Positions 21,062-32,542 of a stretch of DNA of 64,000 nt are shown here, in pieces. Position 1 is the first letter of the stretch. The number at the start of each line of letters is the position of its first letter. The notes beneath the pieces were generated by a model. That model was not told the DNA's origin, searched no databases, and saw nothing but the letters and a program-made list of their open reading frames with translations. Made by a program: the position numbers and the translations under genes. The DNA comes from Blepharisma japonicum (taxonomy: Eukaryota; Ciliophora; Heterotrichea; Heterotrichida; Blepharismidae), in contig CATKHK010000081.1 in assembly GCA_949751835.1 (NCBI GenBank), positions 1-64,000 on the forward strand, read 5' to 3'.

Positions 21062-21766
21062 ATGAACACTGAACGGCTTTACCTTATGATGATTCCTAAT
21101 AAAGAGCTTGAATTTGAATTCATACCGGGTACAACAGTGACAACTTCACTAAATCTAAAAAATATACACACTACTCCGGTGGCATTTAAAGTTCGTACAA
21201 CTGCACCGAAATCGTACCTTGTTAGGCCAAGCCAAGGGATCTTGCTCACTGGAGAGGCCAAGGAACTAAGTATAATAATGCAGCCTTTATCCGAGCACCC
21301 AGGTGAAGTCGCTCATCGTTTTCTCGTCCAAGCAATTCCCACTCAACTTAATCCTGCCACATGCTCCTCTCAAGATGTAAATGACTTATGGAATAATGCA
21401 AAAGAAGGTTCCCAAAGTTCAAAGCTAAATGTGGCAATATTAAGTGAAAAAAGAAGTGTTCAGCCAAGAACCACTGTTTATATTGATCCTGTGGAGAAGC
21501 AGCCAAAGCCATCAACAGAGAAAGTTGAAGAAATGAAAAATCAAATACATGATCAAGAAATTTACAATGAAAAGCTTGAAGAGCAGCAAAATGAACTCGA
21601 ATCAAGGCTTAGAAAGCTAAATGATGAGCAGAAGAGGAGAGAATTCGATCCTAAGAAGTCCACAACAGAGACCGCTGCAAAAGGTTTCGGTTTATTCCAT
21701 ATCCTTATGTGTCTAATTGCAGGGGTTATTGTTGGGTATCTTTCATCAGTTAATAAAACTCAATAG
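21062..21766 (+). CDS. VAP-like MSP-domain protein
   Basis: 234 residues. The N-terminal major sperm protein domain (about 5-110) has the VAP pattern: FEFIPGTTVTTSLNLKN, TTPVAFKVRTTAPKSYLVRP and GILLTGEAKEL. A coiled coil follows (about 150-205, KVEEMKNQIHDQEIYNEKLE onward) and a single C-terminal membrane anchor FGLFHILMCLIAGVIVGYL. This is the layout of VAP-A/B, ER tail-anchored proteins that bind FFAT motifs at membrane contact sites. No intron. It is followed on the same strand by a secreted coiled-coil gene 30 nt downstream. Confidence 0.9.
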   Translation: MNTERLYLMMIPNKELEFEFIPGTTVTTSLNLKNIHTTPVAFKVRTTAPKSYLVRPSQGILLTGEAKELSIIMQPLSEHPGEVAHRFLVQAIPTQLNPATCSSQDVNDLWNNAKEGSQSSKLNVAILSEKRSVQPRTTVYIDPVEKQPKPSTEKVEEMKNQIHDQEIYNEKLEEQQNELESRLRKLNDEQKRREFDPKKSTTETAAKGFGLFHILMCLIAGVIVGYLSSVNKTQ

Positions 21767-21796
21767 ATTAATTGTTTATTATATAAATAAATTAAA

Positions 21797-22630
21797 ATGA
21801 AATCTCAACTGAAATTTTTCTTAGTGATTTGAGCATTAAGTCTTTCTATTAGAAGCATGAATGAAAAAATGTCTCATTCAATTAATTTAGAAACAAAAGC
21901 CTTAGAAGAAGAAAAAGCATTCAATCATAATAATAAGAGACCAACTGAACTGCTCATTGAAAACAATCAAGCAATCAGCGATCTAGGAAAGAGGTCTTCT
22001 GAATGCAGTCAACAAATAAATATTTATGAGTCTGAAATATTAAATCTCAATTCAAGTATAAACAATCTTCAAGCTAAAATATTATCTCTTAAATCCAATA
22101 ATGAGAATCAAGCTAAACAGTTAAATAAAAGCATCAATGAAATCGCTGCAAAAGTCACATTTTTAAAGAATAGCCACCAAGGCAATACCAATAATCGTAA
22201 GCAAACAATTGAAAACTATAAAGAAACACTTAAATATATTGAAGAATGTTTGAATTATATATCAGATTCTTCTATAGCCAGTTACTTAGATATAGAGAAT
22301 TTAGACTCACTGATTACAAACTTAAATTATTTGAAAATAAATATAGAAGATAATATAAATAAAGAAAACAATCAGGTTCAGGACGATATAGATAGAAAAT
22401 ATATTATCAAAAAACTGAAGACAAGTCTTAATTCTATCTCTCATCGAGATGTAGAAATAGAAGAAAGAAAGAGAATCATCAATCAAAGATTCGAAGAAAG
22501 CTTGGAATCTATGAAAAGATTGCAGGAGCAAAGCCAAAGTTTAAGAGAAGTACTTTTAAACAAAAAAGAAATATGCAATAAGCTTAAAGATCAACAGTCT
22601 GGGAAACTTGACTCAAAATATATTATATAA
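21797..22630 (+). CDS. Secreted or lumenal coiled-coil protein
   Basis: 277 residues. The true start is at 21797: the frame carries on upstream through a TGA Trp and gives MKSQLKFFLVIWALSLSIRS, a convincing signal peptide. The remainder is nearly all coiled coil (Asn, Lys, Glu, Leu heptads, e.g. NSSINNLQAKILSLKSNNEN) with no cysteine-rich or globular part. Heterotrichs store and discharge cortical granules, and a coiled-coil secretory protein would suit such contents, but this is only a guess. It begins 30 nt after the VAP-like stop. Confidence 0.75.
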
Positions 22631-22859
22631 ATATTTACGATGCATCTCCTGGCTTTTTGGACAATCTAGATAAAATATTTCTACCAGTTAAATAGAATTG
22701 CAACTATTTTCCCTCTTAAATACTGGAGCAGCAACTCATTAAAAAGCTAAACTCCACCGAATAATTATCTTTACCTCTTTGCCCATTTCTTTAAATTCTT
22801 GCATTTTAAATCTCTCATTTTACCTATTCTATTTCATTTGGCCACCTTAATATAAAAAT

Positions 22860-24494
22860 ATGGCACAAGTTGGGAATCAAGGACAATTCTTAGCCTTTGA
22901 TGAGTTCGGCCGTCCTTTCATAATCATAAAAGAGCAAGAAAAGAAAGCCCGCATAAAAGGTTTAGAAGCCCAAAAAGCCAACATTCAAGCTGCCAGAGCT
23001 GTCACAAATCTTCTAAGAACCAGCTTAGGTCCATGCGGGATGGATAAAATTTTAGTTTCCAAAGATGGAGATGTCACAGTAACCAATGACGGCGCTACAA
23101 TTCTAGACAAAATGGAAGTCCAGCACCAAATCGCAAAACTTCTTGTAGAGCTCAGCAAATCCCAAGATGACGAAATCGGAGACGGGACAACAGGAGTCGT
23201 CGTGCTTGCTGGAGCTTTACTTGAGCGTTCTCTCAGTCTTCTTGACAAAGGGATCCATCCATTGAGAATTTGTGACGGCTACGAGCGTGCATGTGAAATT
23301 GCTGTGAAACACCTAGAAAGTAAATCAGAAGAGCTTGATATCCAGGCTAATAACCATGAAGTCCTTAAAAAATGTGCCATGACTGCTCTATGCAGCAAAG
23401 TAGTTTCAGCCCACCAGCAGAAGTTAGCTGATATTGCTGTTGAAGCTGTATTAGATGTCGCAGACTTGGCCAGAAGAGATGTGAACTTTGAACATATCAA
23501 AGTTGAAGGGAAGCCTGGAGGGTCGCTTGAAGATACTGCTTTAATCAGAGGAATCGTCATTGATAAAGATATGTCACATCCTCAAATGCCTAAGGTGGTA
23601 AATGACGCCAAAATTGCAATTTTAACTTGCCCATTCGAGCCTCCAAAGCCTAAAACCAAGCATAAGATTGAAGTAACTTCAGCTGAAGAATACCAAAAGC
23701 TTTACGAGCAAGAACAAGGGTACTTCGTCAAAATGATTGAAGACGTAAAAAACAGCGGAGCCAATATGGTTCTTTGCCAATGGGGATTTGATGATGAAGC
23801 TAACCACTTATTAATGAGCAATAACTTGCCAGCTGTAAGATGGGTCGGAGGAGTTGAAATTGAGCTAATTGCAATGGCCACTGGAGGTAGAATTGTTCCA
23901 AGATTCCAAGAGTTGTCAGCAGAAAAGCTTGGCCATGCTGCTGTAGTTAGAGAAATCGGGTTTGGCACTACAGATGATAGAATGATCGTGATTGAAGGCG
24001 GTACAAGCTTAAGCGCACTTACAATTTTGGTCAGAGGAGGAAACAAAATGATTGTAGATGAGGCTAAAAGATGTCTTCATGATGCTATTTGTGTCGTTAG
24101 AAATATGGTGAGAGACTCAAGAATCGTTTATGGAGGCGGCTGTGCGGAATTATTATGCTCTATTGCAGTCAATAATGAAGTAGATAAAGAACCAACTATT
24201 GAACAATACGCAATGAGAGCTTTTGCGGACGCATTAGAAGAAATCCCAACTGCGCTATCAGAAAACAGTGGGCTTAATCCTATTGACACAGTAACTATGC
24301 TTAAAGCAGCAATGATCGAAGATTCCGACAAAAGATTCGGAGTTGACTGCTTAGGCCAGGGAACAAATGATATGAAAGAGTTGTGCGTTTATGAATCCTT
24401 GAACAGTAAAACTCAACAGCTGCAGCTTGCAACCCAGCTCGTGAGGATGATTCTTAAAATTGATGATGTTTTCGCCCCAAGCCAATACGAATAA
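22860..24494 (+). CDS. CCT5: Chaperonin CCT subunit epsilon
   Basis: 544 residues, full length, one exon. The start [19 protein letters not shown] is specific for the epsilon subunit, followed by [29 protein letters not shown] and the ATP-hydrolysis motif [16 protein letters not shown] with the catalytic Asp. The C-terminal part [17 protein letters not shown] and VFAPSQYE completes the equatorial domain. It forms one position of the eight-subunit CCT/TRiC ring that folds tubulin and actin. Its stop is only 25 nt from the next start, the closest same-strand spacing in the window. Confidence 0.97.
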   Translation: MAQVGNQGQFLAFDEFGRPFIIIKEQEKKARIKGLEAQKANIQAARAVTNLLRTSLGPCGMDKILVSKDGDVTVTNDGATILDKMEVQHQIAKLLVELSKSQDDEIGDGTTGVVVLAGALLERSLSLLDKGIHPLRICDGYERACEIAVKHLESKSEELDIQANNHEVLKKCAMTALCSKVVSAHQQKLADIAVEAVLDVADLARRDVNFEHIKVEGKPGGSLEDTALIRGIVIDKDMSHPQMPKVVNDAKIAILTCPFEPPKPKTKHKIEVTSAEEYQKLYEQEQGYFVKMIEDVKNSGANMVLCQWGFDDEANHLLMSNNLPAVRWVGGVEIELIAMATGGRIVPRFQELSAEKLGHAAVVREIGFGTTDDRMIVIEGGTSLSALTILVRGGNKMIVDEAKRCLHDAICVVRNMVRDSRIVYGGGCAELLCSIAVNNEVDKEPTIEQYAMRAFADALEEIPTALSENSGLNPIDTVTMLKAAMIEDSDKRFGVDCLGQGTNDMKELCVYESLNSKTQQLQLATQLVRMILKIDDVFAPSQYE

Positions 24495-24519
24495 CTAGAT
24501 AATTGCTTTTAATCATAAT

Positions 24520-25428
24520 ATGGAAGTCGAAACTTTAGCATTATTAATAGGGGTAGGGTTTGCGACAGAAAAACTTGTGATTAAAAACCAGAAGGTCAAA
24601 AATAAATCCGCAATTGTCGGAGGTATAATGGTTTTGGTATTAGGAATTATGATAGGATTTTATTTAAAAAATAAACCTTCAAATGTATATCAAGAATTAG
24701 GGATCTCTCGAACAGCATCAATTGAAGAGATTAAAGAACTTTATAAGGCAGAAGTCAAAAAAACTCATCCTGATAAGAACCCTAGTCCTTCAGCACATCA
24801 AGATTTTATTGAAATCCAAAGCAAATATGAGTATATAAAGTCGGAAGATGCTAGATTGAGATATGAACTTTATCTTAATACCAAAGAGCTGCATAATATT
24901 GCCTTTAAAACTGGAATATTTTATATATACTGGCTTATTTTATCAATGGCTATATCAAGATCTAAAAATTATTTAGCTGGGTCTTGGTCTGGAATTATTT
25001 TAGCGTTATTTGGGATTTATGAGTTTAAAGTAAGAGTACAAAAACAATTTATAATTTTCTTGAATTTTGTACCACTTACAGTGGCTGAACAAATGGATTT
25101 ATTTAAAGTTTCATTTTCTTGTATTGCTCTAGGGCTGTTAATGTGGAGCTCGCTAAAATTACAAGAAGTTAAGATTGAGAAAAGACAGAAAATCGATGAA
25201 CTAGCAAAAAGTGAAGAAGTGCAGACAAAATTCCAGAAATTTTATTTAAAAAATTTAGAATCTGAAGGAGAAATAGGAAGCATGATGAAAGAAATTACAA
25301 AAGAATTCTTAGACTGGAAAAAGAAGAAGCAAAGCACGTGGAAAAAACTGCTGGAAGAAATTACAATGATGATTTTGATAGCTAGGCTTCTAAAGTATCA
25401 ATTTGTGGAAGAGCAGGAGTCTGAGTAG
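24520..25428 (+). CDS. Membrane-anchored J-domain co-chaperone
   Basis: 302 residues, one exon. An N-terminal hydrophobic helix (AIVGGIMVLVLGIMIGFYL, about 30-49) precedes a J domain at about 55-120 with YQELGISRTASIEEIKELYK and the invariant HPD in KKTHPDKNPS. Two or three further hydrophobic segments follow (GIFYIYWLILSMAIS, WSGIILALFGIYEF, FIIFLNFVPLTVAEQ, VSFSCIALGLLMW), then a charged C-terminal helix. The layout resembles ER membrane J proteins such as Sec63 or ERdj types, but the Sec63 Brl domains are not evident, so the exact class is open. It stimulates an Hsp70 at the membrane surface. Confidence 0.85.
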   Translation: MEVETLALLIGVGFATEKLVIKNQKVKNKSAIVGGIMVLVLGIMIGFYLKNKPSNVYQELGISRTASIEEIKELYKAEVKKTHPDKNPSPSAHQDFIEIQSKYEYIKSEDARLRYELYLNTKELHNIAFKTGIFYIYWLILSMAISRSKNYLAGSWSGIILALFGIYEFKVRVQKQFIIFLNFVPLTVAEQMDLFKVSFSCIALGLLMWSSLKLQEVKIEKRQKIDELAKSEEVQTKFQKFYLKNLESEGEIGSMMKEITKEFLDWKKKKQSTWKKLLEEITMMILIARLLKYQFVEEQESE

Positions 25429-25715
25429 CGCTTTAAATAACTCATTTTTACAATGATCATAATAATAAAATGGCTGTAGATTATGCAGAATATTATTTGG
25501 TGTTGAACTCAGTATAATAGTAATAATATCTTCAAATTAAAATTAAAATCAAAATATGTTTTAAGACTGAGTCAGTATTTTAATATTCTTCCGGTTTTAA
25601 AATTTTAAAATATGGTTATAATCGAATCTCTAAATATCCAAATTCATTTTATTTTCTCTTTAAGATCATTTATGTGAAGAATTAATTGCTTTAAATTCAC
25701 CTTATAATAATTCTT

Positions 25716-27206
25716 ATGCAAGTAAATGAAATTTTCCTCGACCGGTACCACATCACCGCTCTTCTTGGCTCAGGTGGCTTTGGAAATGTCTATAAAGCTT
25801 ATGACCTCAAATCCAATCAAGAATTCGCAATAAAGATTGACGTTAAAAAACGAAACCAAACACTTGTGGAATCAAAAATTCTCTTAGATTTACAAGGAGG
25901 TGAAGGAATTCCTAAGCTTCTTACAGCTGGAAAATACGCTGATTGAAGCTACATGATCACAGAATTGCTTGGCTCTAATTTAAATACATTGAGAGAAGAG
26001 AGAGGGAAGAAGTTTCAATTAAATTCTGTGGTTACAATTGGATGTCAAGCTTTAGACAGGCTGGAATATATTCACAATAAAGGATATTGCCATAAAGATG
26101 TCAAACCGTCTCAGTTTCTTCTTTCTCTAGATAAGAAAAAGATTTATATTTGCGATTTTGGGCTCTCCTGCAAATATATTTATGGGAATTCTCATATTCC
26201 TTTCCGTGGGCATTGCAGCAGAGTCGGTAGTCCTAGCTTTGCTTCAATTAATCTTCACTTAGGTTTTCAGTGCTCTCGCAGAGACGATTTGGAGTCTTTG
26301 TCATATATGCTTATATTAATGTTAAAAGGCAGTTTGCCATGGAATCAAAACAAATTTGAGTTCGCAGAGAAATGGCAGTGCATATATGGAGTCAAAGCAA
26401 GAATGAGCATTTCGGCTTTATGTGCAGGCTGTCCAGCTGAAATAGAGAAGTTTTTGAGTTATACAAGAGAGCTGAAATTTGAAGAAAAGCCAGACTATCG
26501 GTACCTTAAATCATTGCTCATCAATGCTGCTACAATTGACTATGCTCCTGAGTATCTTGAATGGATAAGTCTAGATGAGCTAATAGAAGCTAAAAAGAAA
26601 AGCAAAAAACATCATCGGAATAAGTCATTTGCCCATGGGGAGAAAGAAAGTGAAGAAAATGGAAGTTTAGGTTCACTTTCTTCTTCTCAGAAAAGATCAA
26701 GAAGAAAAAATTTGAAAAATAAAACGCTTATACTAAAGCATAATGAAGGAATAAAAGAAGGGGTAAGAAGAGTTGCGACTGTAACCAGAATAGATAAAAA
26801 TGCAGAAAATAATAGCAATGAAAAAAATAAAAACTCAAACAGCGAGTTGGGGCTGATTCATTTGCATAAGGTGAAAATTAGCAAGCACCATACGATGATA
26901 TCGGAAGAAAATCCAAATGAGTGTCCTCAGATAACTCCAAGTGAGCCAATTATAAGAAGATTGATGTCTGGACTACCTGAAATTGATATGAGTACTACGA
27001 CTCAAATTCCTCAAATTGATGAGCATACCCCGAAATCAGGCTTCCCACAGTTTTTAGATAGAAAAATATTAAAAGATGCAAAAGATAGAGTTCAAGAGAC
27101 CGAGATAGCTCAAAAAATCATTTACAATAATTATCCAAGTACAAGAAAAGATGAGAATGATGTTTCACGCAATAATGCTTCTTGTGAAAAATGTATCATA
27201 TATTAA
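25716..27206 (+). CDS. Casein kinase 1-like protein kinase
   Basis: 496 residues with one TGA Trp at 25944 (KYADWSYMITELLG). The catalytic domain occupies about 1-290: Gly loop LGSGGFGNVYKAY, ATP Lys in EFAIKID, catalytic loop CHKDVKPSQFLL (HRDIKP with Arg replaced by Lys), DFGLS, and the CK1 signature RVGSPSFASINLHLGFQCSRRDDLESLSYMLI in place of APE. The tail of about 200 residues is basic, Ser/Asn-rich and probably disordered, ending CEKCIIY. CK1 kinases prefer acid-primed sites. Arg-to-Lys in HRD is compatible with activity. Single exon. Confidence 0.92.
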
Positions 27207-27397
27207 TTAGCCATAAAATTTTGAAGGGATTATAGTGTCGAATAATCTATAAAATCGTTATTAATGATGGCATTATGAACTTATTTTACTATTTAATTTA
27301 ATAATTAAAAATTAATAAGCTAATTTTGTTATATCTAAAAAAACATAGATTAAAAAATAAAAAATTATAAAGTTTGGTAATTAATATATTGTCTAGA

Positions 27398-29455
27398 ATG
27401 GAGAACAGAGTAATTAAGTCAACATTCAATGCTTCAGTACCAAATCGAGCAACTTTTGGGCTACCAATGTTTAAGAAAAATAAAGAAGATGAGTATCGAG
27501 GGTCAACTAACTCAATTGCAGAAGTATATAGAGACACCAATTATGATAAATTTTTTAAAGATGACTCACGAAAGCGTTATACATATGATGCTGTTCCGAA
27601 AGATATCCAAGAGTTTGCTGATGAGAGAAAGCAATCCTTAAAAAAGGACGAAAATTCTTCAGTCGATATAACAGCGAAAACTGATCTTGAAACTAAAACA
27701 AGTACAATCCCCTCATTATTTACATTTAAAACTGAAAAAGACAATACTAAAAGTAAAAAAATTGAAAGTGTTGAAGTCTTAAACAGTTATGAGCACAGCC
27801 AAGAAGTCAAGCCAGTTTTAGATATAAATCAAAAACAAATAATCGCAAAAGAATGCATGAATGATGAAAATCAAGAGGAAGAAAAACTCAAAGGAACATA
27901 TTTAAATAATGAACTGAAAGAAGAACAAGTTTTAGTTATAAATGATGGAAAGTCTATTGATAAAGAAATCACTGGAGAAAATCGAAGTGTAGATGAAATT
28001 GATATTCATGATCAAGCCATAGCTAATGCGAACATTGAAAAAGAAGCTGAGATAACTATAAAAGAAGAGAAAGATAAACTTGAAGCTATAGAATCTCCAT
28101 CTTATAATAATATTGGAAAAGAAATTGGATTAATTGTAACAGAAGATAATAAACAAGTAGAAGCTACAGAAACTGATTTTTTCAATCAAAATAACTCTGA
28201 AGAGAATACCATAATCCGTCCTATCTTAATCACTCATGAAGAACAAAAATTAGAAAACGTATATTTTAATTCTGCAGAACATAATTATCCAGAGCTCTCT
28301 AAAGAACCAGAAATAAAAGATGATATCCAGCAGCAGCCACTTAATTTCCAAATAGAATCTTCAAGCATATTTGAAGCCAGGACTCCTCTTTCTGCAAAGT
28401 CTTCATCATCATTACATGTAGTCTCACAAGTTCTCGACATCAATATTGGTAAGCAGCCTCGGCGTTCTAAAGACCCTGCTTGCATTAATTCATTTTCAGT
28501 GTCAATTCCTGGAAGAAATCAAGTCCAATCCTCATCAAGCTCTCTCTATTCTCCTCTTCCTGACCAATCTTCTCCAATTGGAGCTAAATTATCATCATTA
28601 AGTCGTCAATTATCAATTGACGAGCACCATGACCAGGACGAAATTGATGTCCTCTGTGTAAACTGCTATGAGTGTATCCCTTCAAGTAAAGTAGATGAAC
28701 ATTCCAAAACCTGTATAGTCCCCCAAGAAGAGCCTGAATCAGAGTCTTCACAAATCAATATAAGGATCCAAAAGCTGAAAAAATCAATTTCTGGCAAAAT
28801 TGAAGAATCATATGGAGATAAAGTGCTGATTTTGATGCAGCTACAAGAATTAGCATGTGCAGCTTATGATTCTTCTCTTTCTTCATATGATATTTTAAGC
28901 AGACTTGACTCAATTGTGAATTCATCAAGCTCAATACCAGATGGAATGACCTGCGTCATTTTTGCACGTCGCTTATCAAATCTTGTAGACTTAAAAGGCC
29001 ATTTTTCTCCAAAACAGTACACTATGAATGATGAAGAAATGCTGAAATTCTACGAAGAAGAAGCGGAAAGACAGAAAAAAGAACTGGAAAGGTGAAAACT
29101 AAGGTCAGAATTGCTGCTTCAGTTTGCAGGAAATGCGTGTCCTGAAGGTTTTAATGAAGTTAACAGTGATTTAAGCTCAGAATATGATAATATAAGTGTT
29201 ATATCCTACTCAACTGGATACTCTGACTTCCCATCTGACATAGGGAGAATAGAAGAAGCTGAACAAGCCCTCCAAGCAATATCTGAAGAGCAGCTCGAAA
29301 AATACTTCTATACAATTTGCATTAAAAAGAAATTCGAGCTCCCAAAAAATCATCCTGGGCACGAATTAGAAATTGCAAAGCTCTATGAGACTTGTAGAGC
29401 GGAGAACATCCCTGTGTCTAAATGGGAAGAATATATGATAAAATGCTTTTCTTAA
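27398..29455 (+). CDS. Large disordered protein with C2HC-type zinc knuckle
   Basis: 685 residues, start ATG at 27398 (MENRVIKSTFNASVP), one TGA Trp at 29093 (ELERWKLRSE). Residues 60-420 are charged and low in complexity. A single zinc knuckle CVNCYECIPSSKVDEHSKTC lies near 425-445 (C-x2-C, H-x3-C). The C-terminal 230 residues are helical with a segment EEAEQALQAISEEQLEKYFY near the end. The function is unknown; similar small fingers occur in ciliary and centrosomal proteins. It converges on the CFAP100-like gene with only 7 bases between the two stop codons. Confidence 0.75.
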
Positions 29456-29462
29456 TAATTTA

Positions 29463-31086
29463 TTATGAAGTTGTTTCTTCAATGAAATCTCTAATAAGCT
29501 CTTCTTCAGATTTCTGGACATGTTTGACTTCTTTTTCAACTCTTTTCTTCTGAAATAGGACTTTATTCATAGGAGGCCTCCCAATTCTAAAATAAAAATT
29601 ACTTTCTAAAGCTTGGGCCTTCTACTCTTTTTTGGGCCAAAGTGATTCGCTCTTGGATTTTCTTTTCTTCTAACTCTGCTTTTAGGTCTCTGCCATAGTC
29701 TCTTCTTATTTTTTCTTTTTGGCCTTCTAAGTCTTCTACATGCTTAGGATCTATTGATCTCAAAAAGCTTAGTTTTCTTAGCAGACCATGAATAGACTCT
29801 TCTATTATTTTCAGCATCTCAATAGGAAGTCTAGCAGAGTCTTCATCATGTCCTAAAGAAGTAAAACACTTTGAAATCTCATTTTTCAGGATCTGGACAG
29901 CGCGAGTGGTTTCTTTTTTATTTTCAATATTAGATTTTCTTTTATTTATTTGCGAAATTTTTGTTTCCATTGTTTTAAGCTGCAAGCCAAAATGCTCTTT
30001 ATTTCTCTTGGAGTCGTCAAATTTGTCGTCATTTTTCTTTTTCAGGTCGTCATATTCAGATTTGGTGACTTCTAATTGGTGATCCATAACTTGAATTAGC
30101 TCGATTAAAAAGAGGTTTTTGTCTTCTAATTCTTTAAGAATGGCAGTCAGTTCATCTGGGTTAGTAAAATACATTTGTTCGTCTTCTTCTGTGAATACAT
30201 CAATCAAGCCTTTTGATACCATTTCATCAAACTTAGCTTCTAAAGCAGCTTGCCTTTTATTAGTTTTCTTTCTAAATGAGCCTTGACTTTGTTGGCTTTC
30301 TACTTCACCATCAGCTAAAGATTCCAAGTCATCCGCATTTTGTTTTATAATTCAGTTCTTTTTGACGATTTCATATTTTTCTCTTAAAATTTTCTGCCTT
30401 GCTTCAAGCCACTCTGGAGGTGTTAGTTGCTCAACAAACTCTTTATGTTTCTTCAGAACTTCTAAATACTCCTCATTTCTGCTAATTTCAGCTGAAATCC
30501 CAGCTTTTCTCTGTTCAAGCTGTTTGATTTCTCCATCTTTTTCTTTTTTTGCAAGCGCTTCTGCATTAGCCTGTGCAATGGCTTCTTCTTTTAACAATTT
30601 ATTCTTTTCCATATGGTCTGTGAACTTTTTTTGGTCTTGATCTAGCAGTTCTTCACTTCTTTTTAAAGCTTGCTCTTTATTAGAAATCCTTTTTTTGATT
30701 TTTTCCCTTTCTTCTTTTAATATTCGATACTTCATTTCAACTCTAAAAATTTCTTTCTTTTGCTCGACATAGTCTCGTGTATTTTCAGTCTTTTGATTTT
30801 GGGGCATTTTCCCTCGCTGATTTACGATTTCTAGTGCAGCAGTTATAAGATTTCTTTCTTTATTTCGCATGTACTGTGGAACTGGGCCTTCGTCAATTGG
30901 CTTTATGTTGAAATCAGCATCTTTGGGCCGTTTCAGTTGAGTTTTGGTAGATGCGGTTTGCTTTTCCCAGATTGTCATGCTTTTAGCTTTTTCTTTAGCT
31001 TCTTGCTTTTGCAAGCGTTCTGCTTCTCTTGTGATGAAAACTTCTTCATCAGTGGGGAGTTTGAAAGGGCTTTGAAAGTCTTCCAT
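29463..31086 (-). CDS. CFAP100: Cilia and flagella associated protein 100
   Basis: 535 residues in two exons (31086-29603 and 29586-29463) over a 16-nt intron; a TGA Trp (KKNWIIKQ) joins the two halves. It is almost entirely coiled coil. The central part (about 105-245) matches the DUF4200 region of CFAP100/CCDC37: YVEQKKEIFRVEMKYRILKE, then KHKEFVEQLTPPEWLEARQ. The N-terminus SPFKLPTDEEVFITREAER also fits. CFAP100 (MIA1 in Chlamydomonas) forms with CFAP73 the modifier of inner arms complex that controls dynein f in cilia. Without the intron the protein would lose 41 residues. Confidence 0.85.
29587..29602 (-). other. 16-nt intron
   Basis: GTAATTTTTATTTTAG on the minus strand, phase 2. Retention gives AAG TAA, an immediate stop after SFRK. 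Splicing opens 41 more codons to TAA at 29463. Confidence 0.8.
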
Positions 31087-31332
31087 CCTTTTGATTGAAA
31101 TTTATATTTCATATTTAGACAAAAAATTAAGCGAAATATTAAGAAATTATCTTAGTCTTAATTGAGATGCCTATAATAATGCTAATATAAGATTTTTAAA
31201 AATTATTTCTATCAGTTTTCTAAAATGAAAAAATATTGAATTAATGACACTATTAAGCATAAATTTAGATTTCGCTTGAAAAAAACATAGATATTATGAT
31301 ATAAATCATTGTTTTTGTCAAGAAAAATTAAA

Positions 31333-32139
31333 ATGAACAATTTTCCAAAACAAAAAAACAGTCTTCCAATTCTCACAAGCAAAAGAATTCGTGAAATAGT
31401 GGAATATCCTACCCAAATTAGTTACTCTACCAAGATGACTCAGCATTTCGTATCTCAATCTCTTTCCTCGCCTTTGAGTGCTAGAAGCCCAAAATCATTT
31501 CTCCCATTTGTATCAGAAAGAGACTCAAATGGTAAAATTCTTCCGCTAAAGCAAGATTTAACTTTACCTTGCTTGACACCAACCCTGCGAAATCCAAAAA
31601 GAGATCCACCTTCAGATCCTATATCCCCCAGATCATTAAACCGACCTTTACAAAGCATCGGTGAATTAGAAAGCCCAAGAGAAAACAATAAAAAATATCA
31701 AAAAACTTATAGATTAGCGTCACCAAGAATTGTTCAACTGCCTGCTGTCGGACTTTACAATGTCCAGTCACCTTTTGATAAAAAAGATTGAGGATTTTTT
31801 ACTCCAAGAGCAGATAAATATCCAGAAGCTTCAAGAGATGCAAGTCCAAGTACAGAAATTGACTCAATTACTGCTTATCATTTCAAAGACAAGCATAATC
31901 CAAGCCCTAACTTGAAAAAAACTACAGGAAGAGGAAAAAAATTTTTTGCTCCTCCACATCAAGATATGAGTGATATATATAATACAAAACTCCCTGATAA
32001 ATTTTGTATGATTCATCCTGCAATGGCTGAGATTGATGTTAATGGATATATGCATGAAATATGGAACTTGGAAAAAAACATTCAAGAAAAATTCGACGAT
32101 ATAAAAAAATCACATAAACAGCTAATGATGCTATATTAA
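31333..32139 (+). CDS. Hypothetical Pro/Ser-rich protein
   Basis: 268 residues, start ATG at 31333, one TGA Trp at 31789 (KKDWGFFTPRADKYPEAS). Many SP and TP dipeptides (SSPLSARSPKSF, SPRSLNRPLQS, TYRLASPRIVQ) suggest a disordered protein phosphorylated by proline-directed kinases. The C-terminal 60 residues (FCMIHPAMAEIDVNGYMHEI onward) look folded and helical. No family recognised. Confidence 0.7.
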
Positions 32140-32542
32140 CATTTTCCTAGAATTGTATTTTTTAATATTTATGCCAATTTAATAATAAATAATTTGGTTT
32201 TAGTATATATTCACAATAAAAGATCATCTTGAGAGAATGAAAAATTTGAGTCTTATAAATAGCTAATTATTGTTTTCTTTGATTGGCTGAAATCATAATG
32301 AATTTCAGATATATATAGAGAAAAAACAAGGAAATAAAATTAAAGTTAAAATTATCAAACATTACATTTTTTATTAAGTTCTTAGCATAATCCAAAAATA
32401 TTTTTAACTAACCATTCTTAAGCTCCAATTAGAATGTTTTAATATCTTGAAAAATATATTTACAGCCTATAAATTTATCGCATTCAAACACAAATTTCAA
32501 TTCAATCCTCCTTATAATACCTTACTAACCGTTTTATTATAT
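32140..32542. other. AT-rich intergenic region
   Basis: Same-strand spacer before the secreted Tyr-rich protein gene. The frame of that gene is open back to 32447, but without an ATG and with a signal peptide starting at 32543. Confidence 0.5.

Noticed and set aside
22985-24331. Several minus-strand frames over CCT5
   Set aside because: Antisense of a well-conserved gene; no recognisable protein.
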